Positions 52,370 through 64,000 of a stretch of 64,000 nt of DNA are shown one piece after another. The notes beneath the pieces are model-generated. The model did no database searches. It was not told the DNA's origin and saw only the letters and a list, made by a program, of their open reading frames with translations. Location: contig OY970820.1 of NCBI GenBank assembly GCA_963853835.1, forward strand, positions 27,614,873-27,678,872, read 5' to 3'. A program made the position numbers and the translations under genes. The DNA comes from Calendula officinalis. Its lineage: Eukaryota > Streptophyta > Magnoliopsida > Asterales > Asteraceae. Position 1 is the first letter of the stretch; every line of letters begins with the position of its first letter.

Positions 52370-55300
52370 TTAATCTTCAGTTTTACTTGTTGCAATGCTG
52401 ATAATATACTCGATCTCCTCGGTCACCTCTTTCATGGAAGGCCGATTTTGTCTACGTTCCTCTAAACACCCAACCGCAAGAAACCCCAATGCTTTCATCG
52501 TCTCCAACTCTAACTCACTAGCGCCCTTTTTCAGGTTTGGGTCAACCGCATCCAACAACCTCTCCTCTTCAACAACCCGTTTCACATAAATTGCCAAATT
52601 CACATCATCCGGTGGCCTATTAAAATCTATCGCTTTCTGCGACGTCAGTAACTCCAACAGAACAACTCCAAAACTATAAACATCACTCTTATCTGTCAAC
52701 TGGTAGTTTCTGTAGTATTCAGGATCCAGGTACCCTAATGTGCCCTGAGCACATGTAGTCACGTGGCTCAAATCCGCTTCCGCCAAACGTGACAACCCGA
52801 AATCCGCAACTTTAGCGTTTAGTTTCTCGTCTAGTAAGATGTTGCTAGATTTTACATCACGGTGGTAGATTGGTGGGACCGCCGAGAAATGTAGGTAGGC
52901 TAGCCCCTCGGCTGTGTCACGAGCAATACTTAATCGTTGAGTCCAAGTCAAAGTCAACCCATGGTGGTGTTGACTTTTTAAGTGGTCCAAAAGGGTGCCA
53001 TTTGAGATATACTCGTAAACTAGTAACGGTTGTTCGAGCTCGACACAACAACCTAGGAGTCGAACGAGACCCCTATGGTTAACTTGACAAAGGATTCGGA
53101 CCTCGTTTAGGACCTGATCGGTACCTTTTGTGTTGCCGACTTTTGCACATTTGACGGCTACGACGGTTGAATCTTCTAGAATGCCTTTATAAACTTCGCC
53201 GAATCCTCCGGTTCCTAGAAGGCGGTCTTTTGAGAAGTTGTTTGTGGCTTTTTTGATTTGTTTTCCGGTGAAGACTTTGGCGGTTTTTCCGGCGCCGGAG
53301 TTTAGTATCTCTTCACGCTCACGTGCAAGGCGTGCTTGTGCTTCTTTGTGGCGGCGGTGACGTTTGTAGAGTAGGAATAGGATTACAGCTGCCACTAGTG
53401 TTGATCCCAGTCCGGAGGTCAAACCTATACATTTATAAGTCAACAAAATGATACATCAAACATAGATCTTTTACTCTTTGATTTACCACTTGATGTCATT
53501 GAAATAAATAAAAAATAATACTACACAAAACCATTAGTGGCATGGATAAATATATCATATAAAACAAATTCTATTGGTTTACAGCTAACGATTATTTTAA
53601 CATGACCTAATTTAATAGATGATCTCCTATATATATTCCTAATTTTGATTATTTCTAAAGTTCCATACTAAATATTTTTAAAAGAATTATAAATGCAACG
53701 AAATATAAAACTCTGACTCTGAGTTTAGAGTTTTGAAAAAGTAAAACCAAAATTGACAAAAATGGAATATATGTTTAAAAGATTATTTATGAAATTAAAA
53801 TTTTTAATAATAATAATAATAATAGGAAGTTATCAACCAAATAGCCACATTTTTTCCTGGTCAAAAGAAATATTAATCTAACCCATTATAAGTTTGAATC
53901 TGACCTAATTTTGACCTCATAAACACGGCTTCACCTAGAAACTTTTTATACTGCTATTGGGGCAAGCCTTTGGATTAGAATTAAAAATATATACTTCGTA
54001 TAAATGACGTTTCTTTTCATTTTTTCTTTTTTCCTTTTATTAAAAAAAACGTTACTCGATATTTTTGTCTAAACCATTTAGTGGGTTCTTACAAAATAAC
54101 CCAACTTTATGAATCGGCTACACTTTTTAAGAATCTAATGACAAACATGATTACACAAAATTGACAGCATTATAACACATGAATTTGAAATCTCTTTATA
54201 TCCCAGAAAGCAACAAGGCATGGTATCAATATGACTCGTCAATCAATAAAGTAGAGTTTAAACATGGGTGAGGTTGTCTAAGTATAATTTTTGTTTAAAA
54301 AAGAGTTGCAGAAATGTCATGTTCTTATCTTAGGGGCGTAAATAAGGCCAATAATAGCAAAACATTTGGAATCTTGATAGGGGCCCATGAGCATGTACAG
54401 GGCCCATGAATCCCAAGCAAGTACAAAACTGGACAACCTTGTAACCTGTCCTGTCCATGTGATGCCCCAACTATCAAAGGTTTTGCTAGCTCTAATAATC
54501 CCATCAATTTGTATGATTCGATATAATTTTACTTCTAGTCAAGTACTTAAAGACCATAATACGAGACCTAAACTAGGTACGAACTTGCAAACCCGTGTGC
54601 TAACCAAATCTGATCCAAATTGACACAACTTTCGTTACAAAAAATTTACCATAGTACCACACTAAAAGGTAAACGTTGATTTAGCAAAAGCAAGACGTTA
54701 TAAAATTATGAAGATATAATATCACTTTCTACTAAATTTTGCTACTTATGTTACTACTTTATTCGATTAAGTATTCCATGATAAAATTATAATATGAAAC
54801 AATAAAATTAATATAAATTATGATACCTGCAATAAGTGCAGTCCGCTTTGAGTCATTACAATCCCCTCTGTTGTCACAAGTGTCATCTGTCAAATTAATT
54901 AACCAAATGCATTTAAATTTAAATATTTAATAAATAAAATGATTTTGTCTAAAAAACATAAAATTGCGATTCCATTTTAAAGTTGACAAATTACCTAGGG
55001 CACAAACTCCCTCAATGGCGTCCCAATGAAGTCCAGTGTTACATAAACACCTGCGAACACCGCCAGTACCGGACGACAAACAGGTAGAGCTTGAATCACA
55101 ATCCGATTGGGCACCACACAAGGGCTCCGGCGGTGACACCCACTGTATCTCCACTCCGGGAGCCGGCCACCTACTCACCGGCAAAGAATAATCCAAATTC
55201 ACAAAGCTCCGATACGCCTGACACCCACCGTCCCTCACCCGGATAGCGTAATTTGTCGATGATCCACCGGAACGAAACGTGCAGCAAATCGGAGCTCCGC

Positions 55301-55790
55301 CGCAAGACGAAGCTTCTGCCGAGTTGTTTATGTAAGTGTGACAGAGGCTCGTGGAGGTGCAGTTCAACGGCGACCGGAGAAGTGAACTGGAGCAGTTCAG
55401 GTACATGATTGTGTTCCCGCTGGTGATATTGAACGGTAAAGTGGGGTCCAGCTGGAGGCCTTGGGAGGAAACATCAGCTGTGACGCAGGTGTTGTCGTTG
55501 TTGAGGAACCTCGGTGGTCGGATTGTGAACCTTTGGGTGGGTTGAGAGATGGAGGAGATCGGGTAGGTGTTGTTCAGGGAGTTGAAGTACAGTGCACCTG
55601 CGTCACACCGGATCCTGTATGACTGGTCGCCACAGCTAGGTCCGGTGCTGAGAGGGTACGGAACTTGTGTTGAGCCACAGTCGGGGCAACGGGTAGCGGA
55701 GGTGGCGCAGGTTAGCAACAGAGCCACCGTGAATGTGGTAACGAAGGTGGATTTGGCCGCCATGTTTGAAAACTTTGAAAGAAAATTCAT
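52370..55790 (-). CDS. WAKL20: wall-associated receptor kinase-like 20 (WAKL20 type)
   Basis: Three exons, 55790-54995, 54886-54827 and 53424-52370, join in frame to 636 residues, near the WAKL20 length. The order is a signal peptide (about 30 residues; a second ATG nine codons in also leaves one), the Cys-rich galacturonan-binding type ectodomain (RCPDCGSTQVPYPLSTGPSC, DGGCQAYRSFVNLDY, CLCNTGLHWD), a short second exon, a transmembrane helix (STLVAAVILFLLYKRHRRHK) and a Ser/Thr kinase. Kinase motifs are intact: GTGGFGEVYKG, VAVKCAKV, HRDVKSSNILL, DFGLSR, GYLDPEYY, DVYSFGVVLLEL. No EGF repeat is visible. The family senses wall pectin or related cues at the plasma membrane. Intron 2 is 1.4 kb. 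A broken copy lies at 62401-63455. Confidence 0.95.
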
Positions 55791-56004
55791 GAGTTTGATT
55801 TCGAAAAGGTACTAAAAGGATATTTCTATTTATACCATTGTTTGTTGTCAATTTTGTTGACTTTATGTATAGATAATTGGTGTTGACTATGACTAATTGC
55901 TTGTCAAAAATAGTACTTCCACATTCTCAACTAACTTGTATTGGAATTTAATGTGAAATATGTCAGCGGAAAGATAACGTTTATGTTTTCTAGAACTTGT
56001 AACA
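55791..56004 (-). promoter_or_regulatory. WAKL20 promoter region
   Basis: Sequence immediately upstream of the start; no individual motif is strong enough to name. Confidence 0.3.
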
Positions 56005-57164
56005 TCTATCTCTATATTAAACGAAGCTTTTATTGAATGTTTGCTAGCTGTGTAAAGTCATGTCATAACTCATACAGGCTATTTTTTTATTTAAAAACCG
56101 ACTTTAATTATTATAGGATACTTATTCAGGGAAAAAGGATTGATAGATTTTCAGTTATCGGCTAGGGATGGTAATTGGATTTGATAGAATCTGTAAGGTG
56201 GCAACGATTGAGTAATTTGGAAGGGTGATTTATGGTTTTAGCATATATCTTTGCTTGTGTTTTGTTATATGAAATGTTCTGTTTTGTGTGTGTTTGGCAG
56301 TTAAAAGGCTCTTTTGCATGGACACTCGTATTCAGCAGATGGCTTTGGTATATATTATCTACTTGATTTTGAGTACACTCTAGAGATTATAAAACATTTT
56401 GTCATAACTGATGCATGTAATCAATTGGGATAAAAATATGAAAAATAAAATTAGTAAAACCTACTGAATATATAACTATATAAGTATATATAAACACTCA
56501 TTGTGCTTTTCTCTTTCGGTAGATCATCACTCTTCTGTACACTAGTTCTCTATATATTTAAAAAATAATGAGTGATTAACATATTGTAATTGCAAGTTGT
56601 CTAATTTATATTAGTTGTGCCATATTGCAATTTGCAAGTTGTCCACACACAGTTAGAGACAGATCAGAATATAATGATGGTCAATATGGTCAACGTTACA
56701 ATTATTTTATTTTTGAAATCTTCAGGATCCATTCTTAAGAATCTCTATTCCAATTTGCAAGACATAAGTAATGCTTGGCAACTGTTTGCTATGAGCTTAT
56801 TTTTTAATGGATACTGAAAAATAACATATATGCTTACGCTTTAATGGTTTGTGTGGATTCTTTCTGTAAATGGAACTTAATTGGGCCATTTGTGTACTAA
56901 TTTTGCTGGCTTATGTCCTGAAATCGTGAAATTGTAGCTGTTTTTTTCCCGTCATTTTAGTTTTGAAATCTCATCTAACCCAAACCCTAACCCCTTTGTA
57001 TTCATTAATTTAATGGTTTGGCTTCATTTTTTTCCTAAATACAAATTTGGATTCGTTGAATTCTTCTGCATCTGCAATATAATTGAATTCACTTGCTTTT
57101 TATCAGAATTACTGCAATTAGTTTGATTAAGTAGAGATTTTGATTTTTCTATTCAGAGTATTAC
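56005..57164. other. intergenic; possible Helitron 5' end
   Basis: TCTATCTCTATATTAAACGAAGC at 56005, followed by AAGTCATGTCATAA, resembles the 5' start of the Helitron at 59808. No matching 3' end was found. Otherwise no gene. Confidence 0.35.
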
Positions 57165-57545
57165 GGGGTTGTTTGGGAAAGCTTATTTAAAATAGCTTAT
57201 GCTTATTAGCTTATTAGCTTATAAGCTTATTTAAATTAAAAAGCTTTTATTAAATAAAGTGTTTGTTCTAGCTTATATAAGGATATTGTAAAATTACCGA
57301 AAAGGGTTTAATGAGTAAAGAGGTTGTGAAGAAAAGAAAAATGATGTGGAGGTTAAAAATGTAAAGTCCTTGGTATTCTTAGATAAGCCTTAAAAAGCCC
57401 CACCAAAATGACTTTTCTAAGGGGGCTTAAATAAGCTCATAAGCACAAGCTTATAAGCCTAAACAAACACTTAATATGGGCTTATTAAGCTTAAATAAGT
57501 TAATAAGCTAATAAGCCTCTTAAATAAGCCCTCCCAAACACCCCC
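57165..57545. mobile_element. MITE rich in AAGCTTATT words
   Basis: Inverted ends GGGGTTGTTTGGGAAAGC and CCCTCCCAAACACCCC; the interior is a maze of TTAGCTTAT/ATAAGCTTA palindromes. About 380 bp, no coding capacity. Confidence 0.75.
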
Positions 57546-58149
57546 TACAAAGAATTCTTGTGTAATTATGCTAAATCGAAAAATATTGTATTTATTTACG
57601 ATTTTTAGGTGCATTTGGTGTTGCTACATGTGCTATATTTGATTAAAGTTATAATCGAAGCTGCAATATTTGGCCCAAAAAAAATCATCTCTAATTTCTA
57701 TCATCCAATATTCCATAAAACAGGGAATTAAATTGTTAATAAATCTTGTTTTAAGAAATTATTTTCTCCTTATTTAATTACTTTATTATTTTAAGAAATC
57801 ATAACTTTTTTTTTCTCCATATGAGTGTGCTACTGTTGAAAGACTTACTTTTAAATTTTCTTAACTTTGAACTGCTTCTTAGAGGACATGCAGAAAGTGT
57901 TAAATTTGTAAATATCCGGTCCCAATAATTTCTGTTATGGACTGAGATTGTTATCGGTATAAAGCGGATCAAAACTGAAGATTATTGAAGAATTCCTCGT
58001 TCGTGTTTTAGATTAACCGTGATATGCTAAGTATTTTTGAAGTTTTGATATTCTAATTTTCAATTTTCATTTTCTTTCAACAGTTAGGAAAGGTTTTTGT
58101 AGAAAGGTAATCGTATCGTATATTATACCTATGATAATATACAAATTAA

Positions 58150-58245
58150 CATAAAGACTTGCTATATACTATTTTGAACCCAGGACCTATATGATATGTT
58201 ACAAGTCGCCTTCATGCCTTACCAATTAGGCTACACGCCATAGAC
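58150..58245 (-). mobile_element. tRNA-derived SINE remnant
   Basis: On the minus strand TAGCCTAATTGGTAAGGC is a good A box and GTCCTGGGTTCAAAA a B box, at tRNA-like spacing. The remainder is eroded. Confidence 0.55.
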
Positions 58246-58285
58246 TTCAGGAAAAATATCTCTAAGGCAATGATCATCATTTGAA

Positions 58286-58409
58286 CCGTTGAGTGAGTTT
58301 ATAGGACGAGTTTCACGGCTTGTAAGCGATCCACCATACATACTCAGTTGCCAAGCTGAAGTTGGTAAACATGAAACAATACTTGCATTAGATGGTGGTC
58401 AAGATGGTA
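58286..58409 (+). pseudogene. unidentified exon-like fragment
   Basis: About 40 codons with protein-like composition (LSEFIGRVSRLVSDPPYILS, then AEVGKHETILALDGG) end at a good donor (GATG/GTATGT). I do not recognise the family. It lies in transposon-rich sequence and may be a captured exon. Confidence 0.3.
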
Positions 58410-59807
58410 TGTTTGACCTTTTTTATATTTGCAATAATGCTAAAAAGTGGCGGTTTTTTTTCCTCTTGAGCTAATACAGAGCCCATTTTAATCCCGATTA
58501 TTTCATTTTATTCTTCATTAGTAATATATTAAGGGCAAATGTCTATGAACAAGCGTAGTAAGGTGGCGCGCGTTGCTGCGCATCTGTTTTATTTATATTT
58601 TGTCTGAATTAGAATAATATAAATAAAATTGTGAAAAATAATTATCTAATGCCTTTATAATATATACTTGTACACACCATCAATATGTATCTTATTCATA
58701 TTCATCAATTATTATTTGAATTATTGATGATAATTATAATAATGAAATAACCATCTGAACCAATCACAAAAATAGATACTGTAAATTTAAATTTAATATT
58801 CAAATGTATAAAAGGTTAAAACATAGGGGCATTTTATTGGTGTCTTTGATAAAAATCTCGATATATTAAAAAACCTAATAACTGATCTTATATAAAAACA
58901 TACCAAAACACCTATTTTTCACATTTTTCCTTATATTTATATGTCGTAAGTGTTGTAACATTGAAAATAAATGTTTCATTTTGTAATAAACTTTTTTATG
59001 ATAAATCTTTTTGAAAATAAATGTTTCATTTTGTAAAAGTAACTATTAAATTAAGATAAAAGTAGATGTTATAATTAAATAATAAATTAAGATAGAATTT
59101 ATAAATGTTTTGTCATTAGTAAATAATATAGGGTTAAAAGAGAAATCTTGTAAACATTTATAGAACAACACCCTAAAATAGGGGGGGTTTTAAAAATTTG
59201 CAACCATCCTAGGGGGTGGTTAAATTTTTTTCAATCGGTTTGTTTTGTGTTGAGATATTCCGTTCCAATTTCCAACGTGTTGGATCATTACGGAACAAAA
59301 ACACAAACGGAGTTTTAATGTGTACGGGGTTTTAATTTGTAATGAATAGTACATGTTGAATGGGAAATGTATTATAAGGATAATAGCAATATATTGTCCA
59401 ATATGATGCATTTGTTGTTAATTTTATAACGTCTTATACTTTTAGGTTGTAGACAAATAGTGAAGATTGCAGATTTTTTACACACCATATGAAAACCTTG
59501 CACATCAATTTTTTACAACAAGACGATTATATCAGTTATTGCTTGGCATACAATGTTTTGTCGTAGGCTTCAGATAATAAATTAGATAAGATTTTATTTG
59601 TAAAATGTGACATTTATAAAATATAGTTTCGTTAATATTTTGTTACTTCTTTAAAATTTAAATTTACAATGATAATTTAAGGATTTTTTTTTTCAGTTAC
59701 TAAATGTGTATTCTCTATAGTTATAAAAATATATGAAATTATGTTTTAACTATGAAATTATTTCGAAGGTACAAATTTTTAATGAATAAAATATATTCTT
59801 AAAGAAA
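58410..59807. other. intergenic AT-rich spacer
   Basis: GGCGCGCGTTGCTGCGCATC at about 58564 is a GC hairpin like those at Helitron 3' ends but without a following CTAG. Nothing else is defined. Confidence 0.35.
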
Positions 59808-60099
59808 TCTTTATATATATTAAAAGAAAGTTTTTTTGAAATCTTTAAAGCCATGTCATAATGACACATCATATTTTATCTCATGTATGAGGTCACTTAG
59901 CACTTAAATGTCAAGTTATTATTGCCACCTAAAAGTCCACATATGTACTTTTAAGTCACCTCACTTTTATTGACCTTATAAGAGTCAATTCCTATATTTT
60001 TCTATATAATGACATTAATTACAATAAATTGTGTCCAAAATTGATTTTTTATGAGCTTCTAATTACAATATATGGTGTCTACAATTATTAACGGTGCGA

Positions 60100-60240
60100 T
60101 GTTATTATGAATTTCACAAAATGGTTGATTTATTACTCTGACTCATTTAATTGAGTGTTACACTGTTACTTTACTTACTTTAGTAGAACACTTTTGGTAA
60201 CCAAAAACCATACGTAGTATATTTTGATTACTATCATATC
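60100..60240. repeat. decayed copy of the Mutator-like MITE
   Basis: CACAAAATGGTTGATTTATTACTCTGACTCATTTAATTGAG matches the interior of the elements in P5CS intron 4 and GMP intron 3 (ACAAAATGGTAGATTTAGTA and following). Ends are not clear. Confidence 0.45.
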
Positions 60241-60831
60241 ACGTGAAAAAAATGAATTTATACATATATCTAAGTTTTGATAAGTTGTTATTCCACATCT
60301 ACGTTTTACTTCCAGTTGGATACCTCCACTTGTTCAAAATCAAATTCCTATACGATATGGTTTAATTCCCGTGAAATGTGGCCCATTACATAGCTGATTT
60401 GCCTAACTTTAAACATTATGGCATAATACTAAAGTCGGGTTCCTTTCTCTATGTAACCGTTAGATACCTCCACTTGCTCCCTAATTATTGGCATATTTGG
60501 TTTAATTTTTAGCTAATTGTCGTTCTTATTTATTTTCAATCCACCCTTCACAGTTTCACTGACTCTACTTCCGCCATCATCGCCAACACCAATATTATCG
60601 GTAGTATGAGTTATTGATAAAGTGTCGTCACTGGCTCGATAGCCTGTGTATCTAATAGCAATACCAAGTGCCCCCTAAATAGACATTGTTAACCAGCTAA
60701 ATGGAACCAAATTCTTTTCCATTTCGGTTGGGATAATTTCTAATAATACCATAATAATGTTAGCAAAGTGATTACCACAAATATTTTCACGTTTCAGTTG
60801 GATTGATTTTCGTATGTTACCACATGTTGCA

Positions 60832-61498
60832 GGTTGGAGAAAACTTTTATGCAATGATTGGAAGCAAGCGATGCTAATATTTTTTGAGTTTCATGAGGGA
60901 AATAAGTCAAAACAGCCCTGTGGGCCCTACTTATTTAGCCCAACATCCACTGTTTGATCAGGTATGTGTGGTTACGTGTTATTTTTACTGGGCGGGGTTG
61001 ACTCATTTGAGTAAATGATTGCCGTAGATGAAATTAGTTAATGCTTGGTTTGGTTCAGCTGGCAATGTGACACTATTACACCATGATCCTCACCATAATA
61101 TTCACTTGGCAAGATGGTTCATCTTTTGTAACACAACTACTATCTGAATGCAATTTATGTGAATTTTATGCATTTTACACTATATCCCTTTTGACCCATG
61201 TAACTCAATTAAATACACTAATCTATTGGACCAATTTACCTCATCTAACTTGTTTAATTTGTAATTTGTCTATGTAGATGTTCAATTTTCATACGCAATT
61301 TTGTGGTTATTTATGTTAAGATAAATTAGGGTTTATGTGTTTGCTTTAATTTTCAATTAAGAATGTTATTTGATGATAACGAGACAAATTTCACACATGT
61401 TTACTTGATTTGTTGTTAGAGTTTATAATCATGGGCATTTTGAGATCTAGAAGATCATGGATGACAAGTTTCATGATTGTATTGTTGAAGGACTAAAG
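60832..61498 (+). pseudogene. captured JMJ30/JMJD5-like demethylase exons
   Basis: Three pieces in gene order. 60832-60961 reads KLLCNDWKQAM and, after a frameshift, PTYLAQHPLFDQ, ending at a proper donor. 61038-61103 reads LNAWFGSAGNVTLLHHDPHH, including the His-x-Asp iron ligand motif of JmjC enzymes. 61423-61498 reads NHGHFEI-stop-KIMDDKFHDCIVEG. JMJ30-type proteins are nuclear JmjC oxygenases linked to histone demethylation and the clock. Frameshifts and stops make this copy dead. Confidence 0.8.
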
Positions 61499-61777
61499 GT
61501 ATTTATAAAAATTTTAAATAAATTTTATAAATACAAAATTCAAAAATTAATAAAAACCCATATTATGATATAAAAGTAATTACTTTATATCCCACCCGAG
61601 TTTTGCATCCTATTTTCAACCATGCCACACTAGAAATTGTTGGTAGGAAAATAAAACTCGAGTAGCTAGATGATGTTGTCAATATAATACTTTCCTTACA
61701 GGTTAGTAAGTGTACATGTTAGTAAATTAATTTATAAAAATATTTTCTTTTAAATTTTGGTTTCATACTTCGTTTCA

Positions 61778-61978
61778 ATGTATGCAACTCTTGCAAGTTA
61801 TGTGGATTTAAGTTTAATACCCTAATCACCATTCTTATAGAAGGTGAGACGTTTGAGTTTGTTGAAAAACAACTAAAAGAAAACGGGCACGTGGTTACTA
61901 TTGTAGCTGAAGGAACGGGTGAAGGGTTTCTTGCACAAAACAAATTACTAAAAGATGTAGGAATGTTGCTTTCCTATT
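61778..61978 (+). pseudogene. captured ATP-dependent 6-phosphofructokinase fragment
   Basis: Reads MYATLASYVDLSLIP, then stops and a frameshift, then FEFVEKQLKENGHVVTIVAE, GTGEGF and NKLLKDVGM. These follow the order of plant PFK (LIPESPFYLEG, IEKRLKENGHMV, VAEGAGQ, NKLxxDVG). Intact PFK phosphorylates fructose-6-phosphate in glycolysis; this piece covers only about 65 residues and is broken. Confidence 0.8.
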
Positions 61979-62400
61979 AAGGTGTAATCACTAAACTTCT
62001 GTAATCATAGTATAAAGTTTTGGTTTTTGAGTGCGCGCCTTTGATTCTTACGAAGGTTGAACAATTTTGAGAAAGAGAATTTATATGTGTGAACCTCCAT
62101 TCTTGTAATTTTTATGCATTAACAGATTATGTATCTTTGATTTCACCTAACTAATCATGGGGGTACGCATATGCTCTGAATTTTTTTATAAAAATATTGG
62201 GATACCTACGAAATTATTTGAAATTAAGGTACATAATTTCCAATGAATTAAATATTCTGAATTAAGTAAAAATTATAAAAAAATTTATAAACCGCCGTGA
62301 TTCATCACGGGTTATAGACTAGTAAAATATTATGAAAATACACATGAAAACGTTATGAAGATTTTCCAATTGGGAACTATGCCTTCCTTGAAATTGCGTC

Positions 62401-63455
62401 TTAGGGAATAAATTCCACAACTTTTTTGCCATTACGATCTCCTTTATTGTCACAAATGTCATCTGTTAAATTAATTAACCAAACACATTTAAATATTTAT
62501 AAATCAATTGATTTTGCCCAAAAGAAAATATTAAAAACATGTGGATTATAAATTTCCTTACGAGGTATGAATGTATAATTGCTTGTCTCAACAACCATAG
62601 TAACTTAAAAAAATTATGATTCCTTGTGGAAAGTTTTGACAAATTACCTAGGGCACAAACTCCGGCAATGGCATCCCAAAGAAGTCCGGTGTTACATAAA
62701 CACCTATGAACACCACCGGTGCCGGATAACACACAGGTAGAGCTAGCATCGCAATCGGATTGGGTACTACACAAGGGCTCCGACGGTGACACCCACTGTA
62801 TCTCCACTCCGGGAGTAGGCCACCTACTCACCGCCAAAGAATAATCCAAATTTACAAAACTCCTATACGCCTGACACCCACCGTCCCTCAGCGGGATCGA
62901 GTACATCGTCGACGACCCGCCTGAATGAAACGTACAACAAATCGAAGCTCCACCGCAAGACGAAGCTTCAGCCGAGTTATTTATGTAGGAGTGACAGAGG
63001 CTGGTGGAGGTACAGTTCAACGGCGACCTCAGAAGCGAACTGGAGCAGTTCATGTACATGATAGTGTTATCGCTTGTGATGTTGAACGGTAAAGTGGGGT
63101 CCAGCTGGAGGCCTTGGGAGGAAACATCAGCTGTGACACACGTGTTGTTGTTGAGGAACCTCGGTGGGCGGATTATGAACCTTTGGGTGTGTTGAGAGAT
63201 GGAGGAGATCAAATAGGTGTTGTTCAGGGAGTTGAAGTATAGTGCACCTGCAGCCGCGTCACACCGGATCTTGTACGACTGTTCCCCACAGCTAGGTCCG
63301 GTGCTGAGAGGGTATGGAACTTGTGTTGAGCCACAATCAGGGCATCGGGTAACAGAGGTGGAAAAACCTGGAAAATCATCAACAAATATAACATTATAAC
63401 GAAAACCATCCGTAAAAGTAAGGTGAGATGGTCCCAGACAAATCACAAAGAATTA
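62401..63455 (-). pseudogene. truncated WAKL copy joined to a copia integrase scrap
   Basis: Exon 1 sequence (63361-62648) matches WAKL20 from TRCPDCGSTQVPYPLSTGPS to CNTGLLWDAIAGVCALG, with most cysteines kept and a 1-codon-scale indel (CDAAAGALYF). Exon 2 (62462-62401) reads DDICDNKGDRNGKKVVEFIP then TAA, so no membrane helix follows and no kinase exon is present; the Helitron end lies only 79 bp further. Upstream of 63361 the signal peptide is replaced by about 95 bp of copia integrase-like sequence (DGFRYNVIFVDDF). If expressed, it could only make a soluble ectodomain lacking a normal signal peptide. Confidence 0.85.
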
Positions 63456-63724
63456 TATTCAAAACATTTATAGCACGTTTAATGTTAATTATAAAAGGTA
63501 ATTGTTTTCTTTAGACAATTGACAAAACATGAAATGTGATTGTACTAAAACATCACATTTATTTAAATATAAAATCACTTGTGATTGTAAACAAAAAATC
63601 ACATGTGATTAAGTACCACACGTACTTATGAAATTATACTGCTTTTTTAAAGAAACATTAATAATAAAATAAAATAATTTTAAAATAAAAAATAAAAATA
63701 ATGAATTTTTTGTGTAAGTGTCAG
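63456..63724. other. AT-rich spacer
   Basis: Repeated ACATGTGATT/AATCACATGTG words; no gene. Confidence 0.4.
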
Positions 63725-63878
63725 ATGACTAAAATACCTCCTCATGTATGAAATATGTGATTAATTTTAACCATTATTATGTAGTATCAAAGGATAAATA
63801 TCAACAATTGATTAATTATAAGTAATGAACAAGATTAATCACATATTTTCTAAATGGAGGGGGTATTTTGGTCATTTT
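63725..63878. mobile_element. small foldback element
   Basis: ATGACTAAAATACCTCCTCATG on the left and GGAGGGGGTATTTTGGTCAT on the right are inverted, with matching inner ATATGTGATTAAT/ATTAATCACATAT. Confidence 0.65.
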
Positions 63879-64000
63879 TTATATTTATTTCTTATTATCC
63901 ATTTTAAAATTATTATTTATTTTTATTTTTATTATTATTATCATTTAAAAGATATATATTTATTTTTTCATTAATAACAAATAATATTATAATCACATTA

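Larger units (their letters stand above)
59808..62322 (+). mobile_element. non-autonomous Helitron carrying gene fragments
   Basis: The 5' end is A/TCTTTATATATATTAAAAGAAAG at 59808. The 3' end is a 7-bp hairpin CCGTGAT-TC-ATCACGG (62295-62310), eight bases, then CTAG (62319-62322) followed by T. Insertion between A and T, no inverted repeats and no target duplication are Helitron features. It holds no Rep/helicase gene but carries exon pieces of two host genes, both in the element's orientation. The 5' end is less certain than the 3' end. Confidence 0.7.

Overview
This window is nuclear DNA from a eudicot plant, and I infer Asteraceae from the style of its retrotransposons and PIF/Harbinger proteins. 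The genes have AT-rich GT-AG introns, plant-specific families are present (WAKL, LRX, fused P5CS, plant GDP-mannose pyrophosphorylase), there is a nuclear tRNA-Lys, and repeats are dense. Nothing here is prokaryotic: there are no operons, ribosome binding sites or CRISPR arrays.

Layout. 1-17169 is a nest of LTR retrotransposons, all on the minus strand. A 12.6-kb Ty1/copia element (1525-14126, 958-bp LTRs, 5-bp target duplication TAAAC) sits inside the LTR of a Ty3/gypsy element (gag and the start of protease at 1-1070). That gypsy element itself appears to sit inside another gypsy LTR ending at 17169. The copia element carries an extra reading frame of about 4.25 kb downstream of pol, now broken by seven stop codons and two frameshifts. 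From 17.2 to 40.3 kb lie housekeeping genes separated by MITEs: a PP1 catalytic subunit (18158-19529, +), a GT47 exostosin-like glycosyltransferase (22974-24026, -), tRNA-Lys(UUU) (25408-25480, -), the Rab geranylgeranyltransferase beta subunit (26125-27683, -), P5CS with 19 exons (30891-36094, +) and GDP-mannose pyrophosphorylase with 4 coding exons (37165-39409, -). From 41 to 47.7 kb are transposon remains: a hAT MITE, a PIF/Harbinger Myb-like pseudogene, a truncated LINE, Stowaway MITEs and a long hairpin. From 47.8 to 64 kb are an LRR-extensin gene (47875-49134, -), a WAKL20-type receptor kinase gene (52370-55790, -), a Helitron (about 59808-62322, +) carrying pieces of a JMJ30-like demethylase and a phosphofructokinase, and a broken second WAKL copy (62401-63455, -) whose first exon is joined to a scrap of copia integrase.

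The genes do not form one pathway. P5CS makes proline precursors; GDP-mannose pyrophosphorylase feeds ascorbate, cell-wall glycans and glycosylation; GT47, LRX and WAKL products act in the secretory system or wall. Closely related Mutator-like MITEs sit in introns of both P5CS and the pyrophosphorylase gene. The most unusual items are the long third frame of the copia element, the two-gene Helitron capture, the copia/WAKL chimera, a long foldback at 21328-22028 and an OCTOPUS-like pseudogene at about 28310-28705. All exon calls come from reading splice sites and protein continuity by eye.
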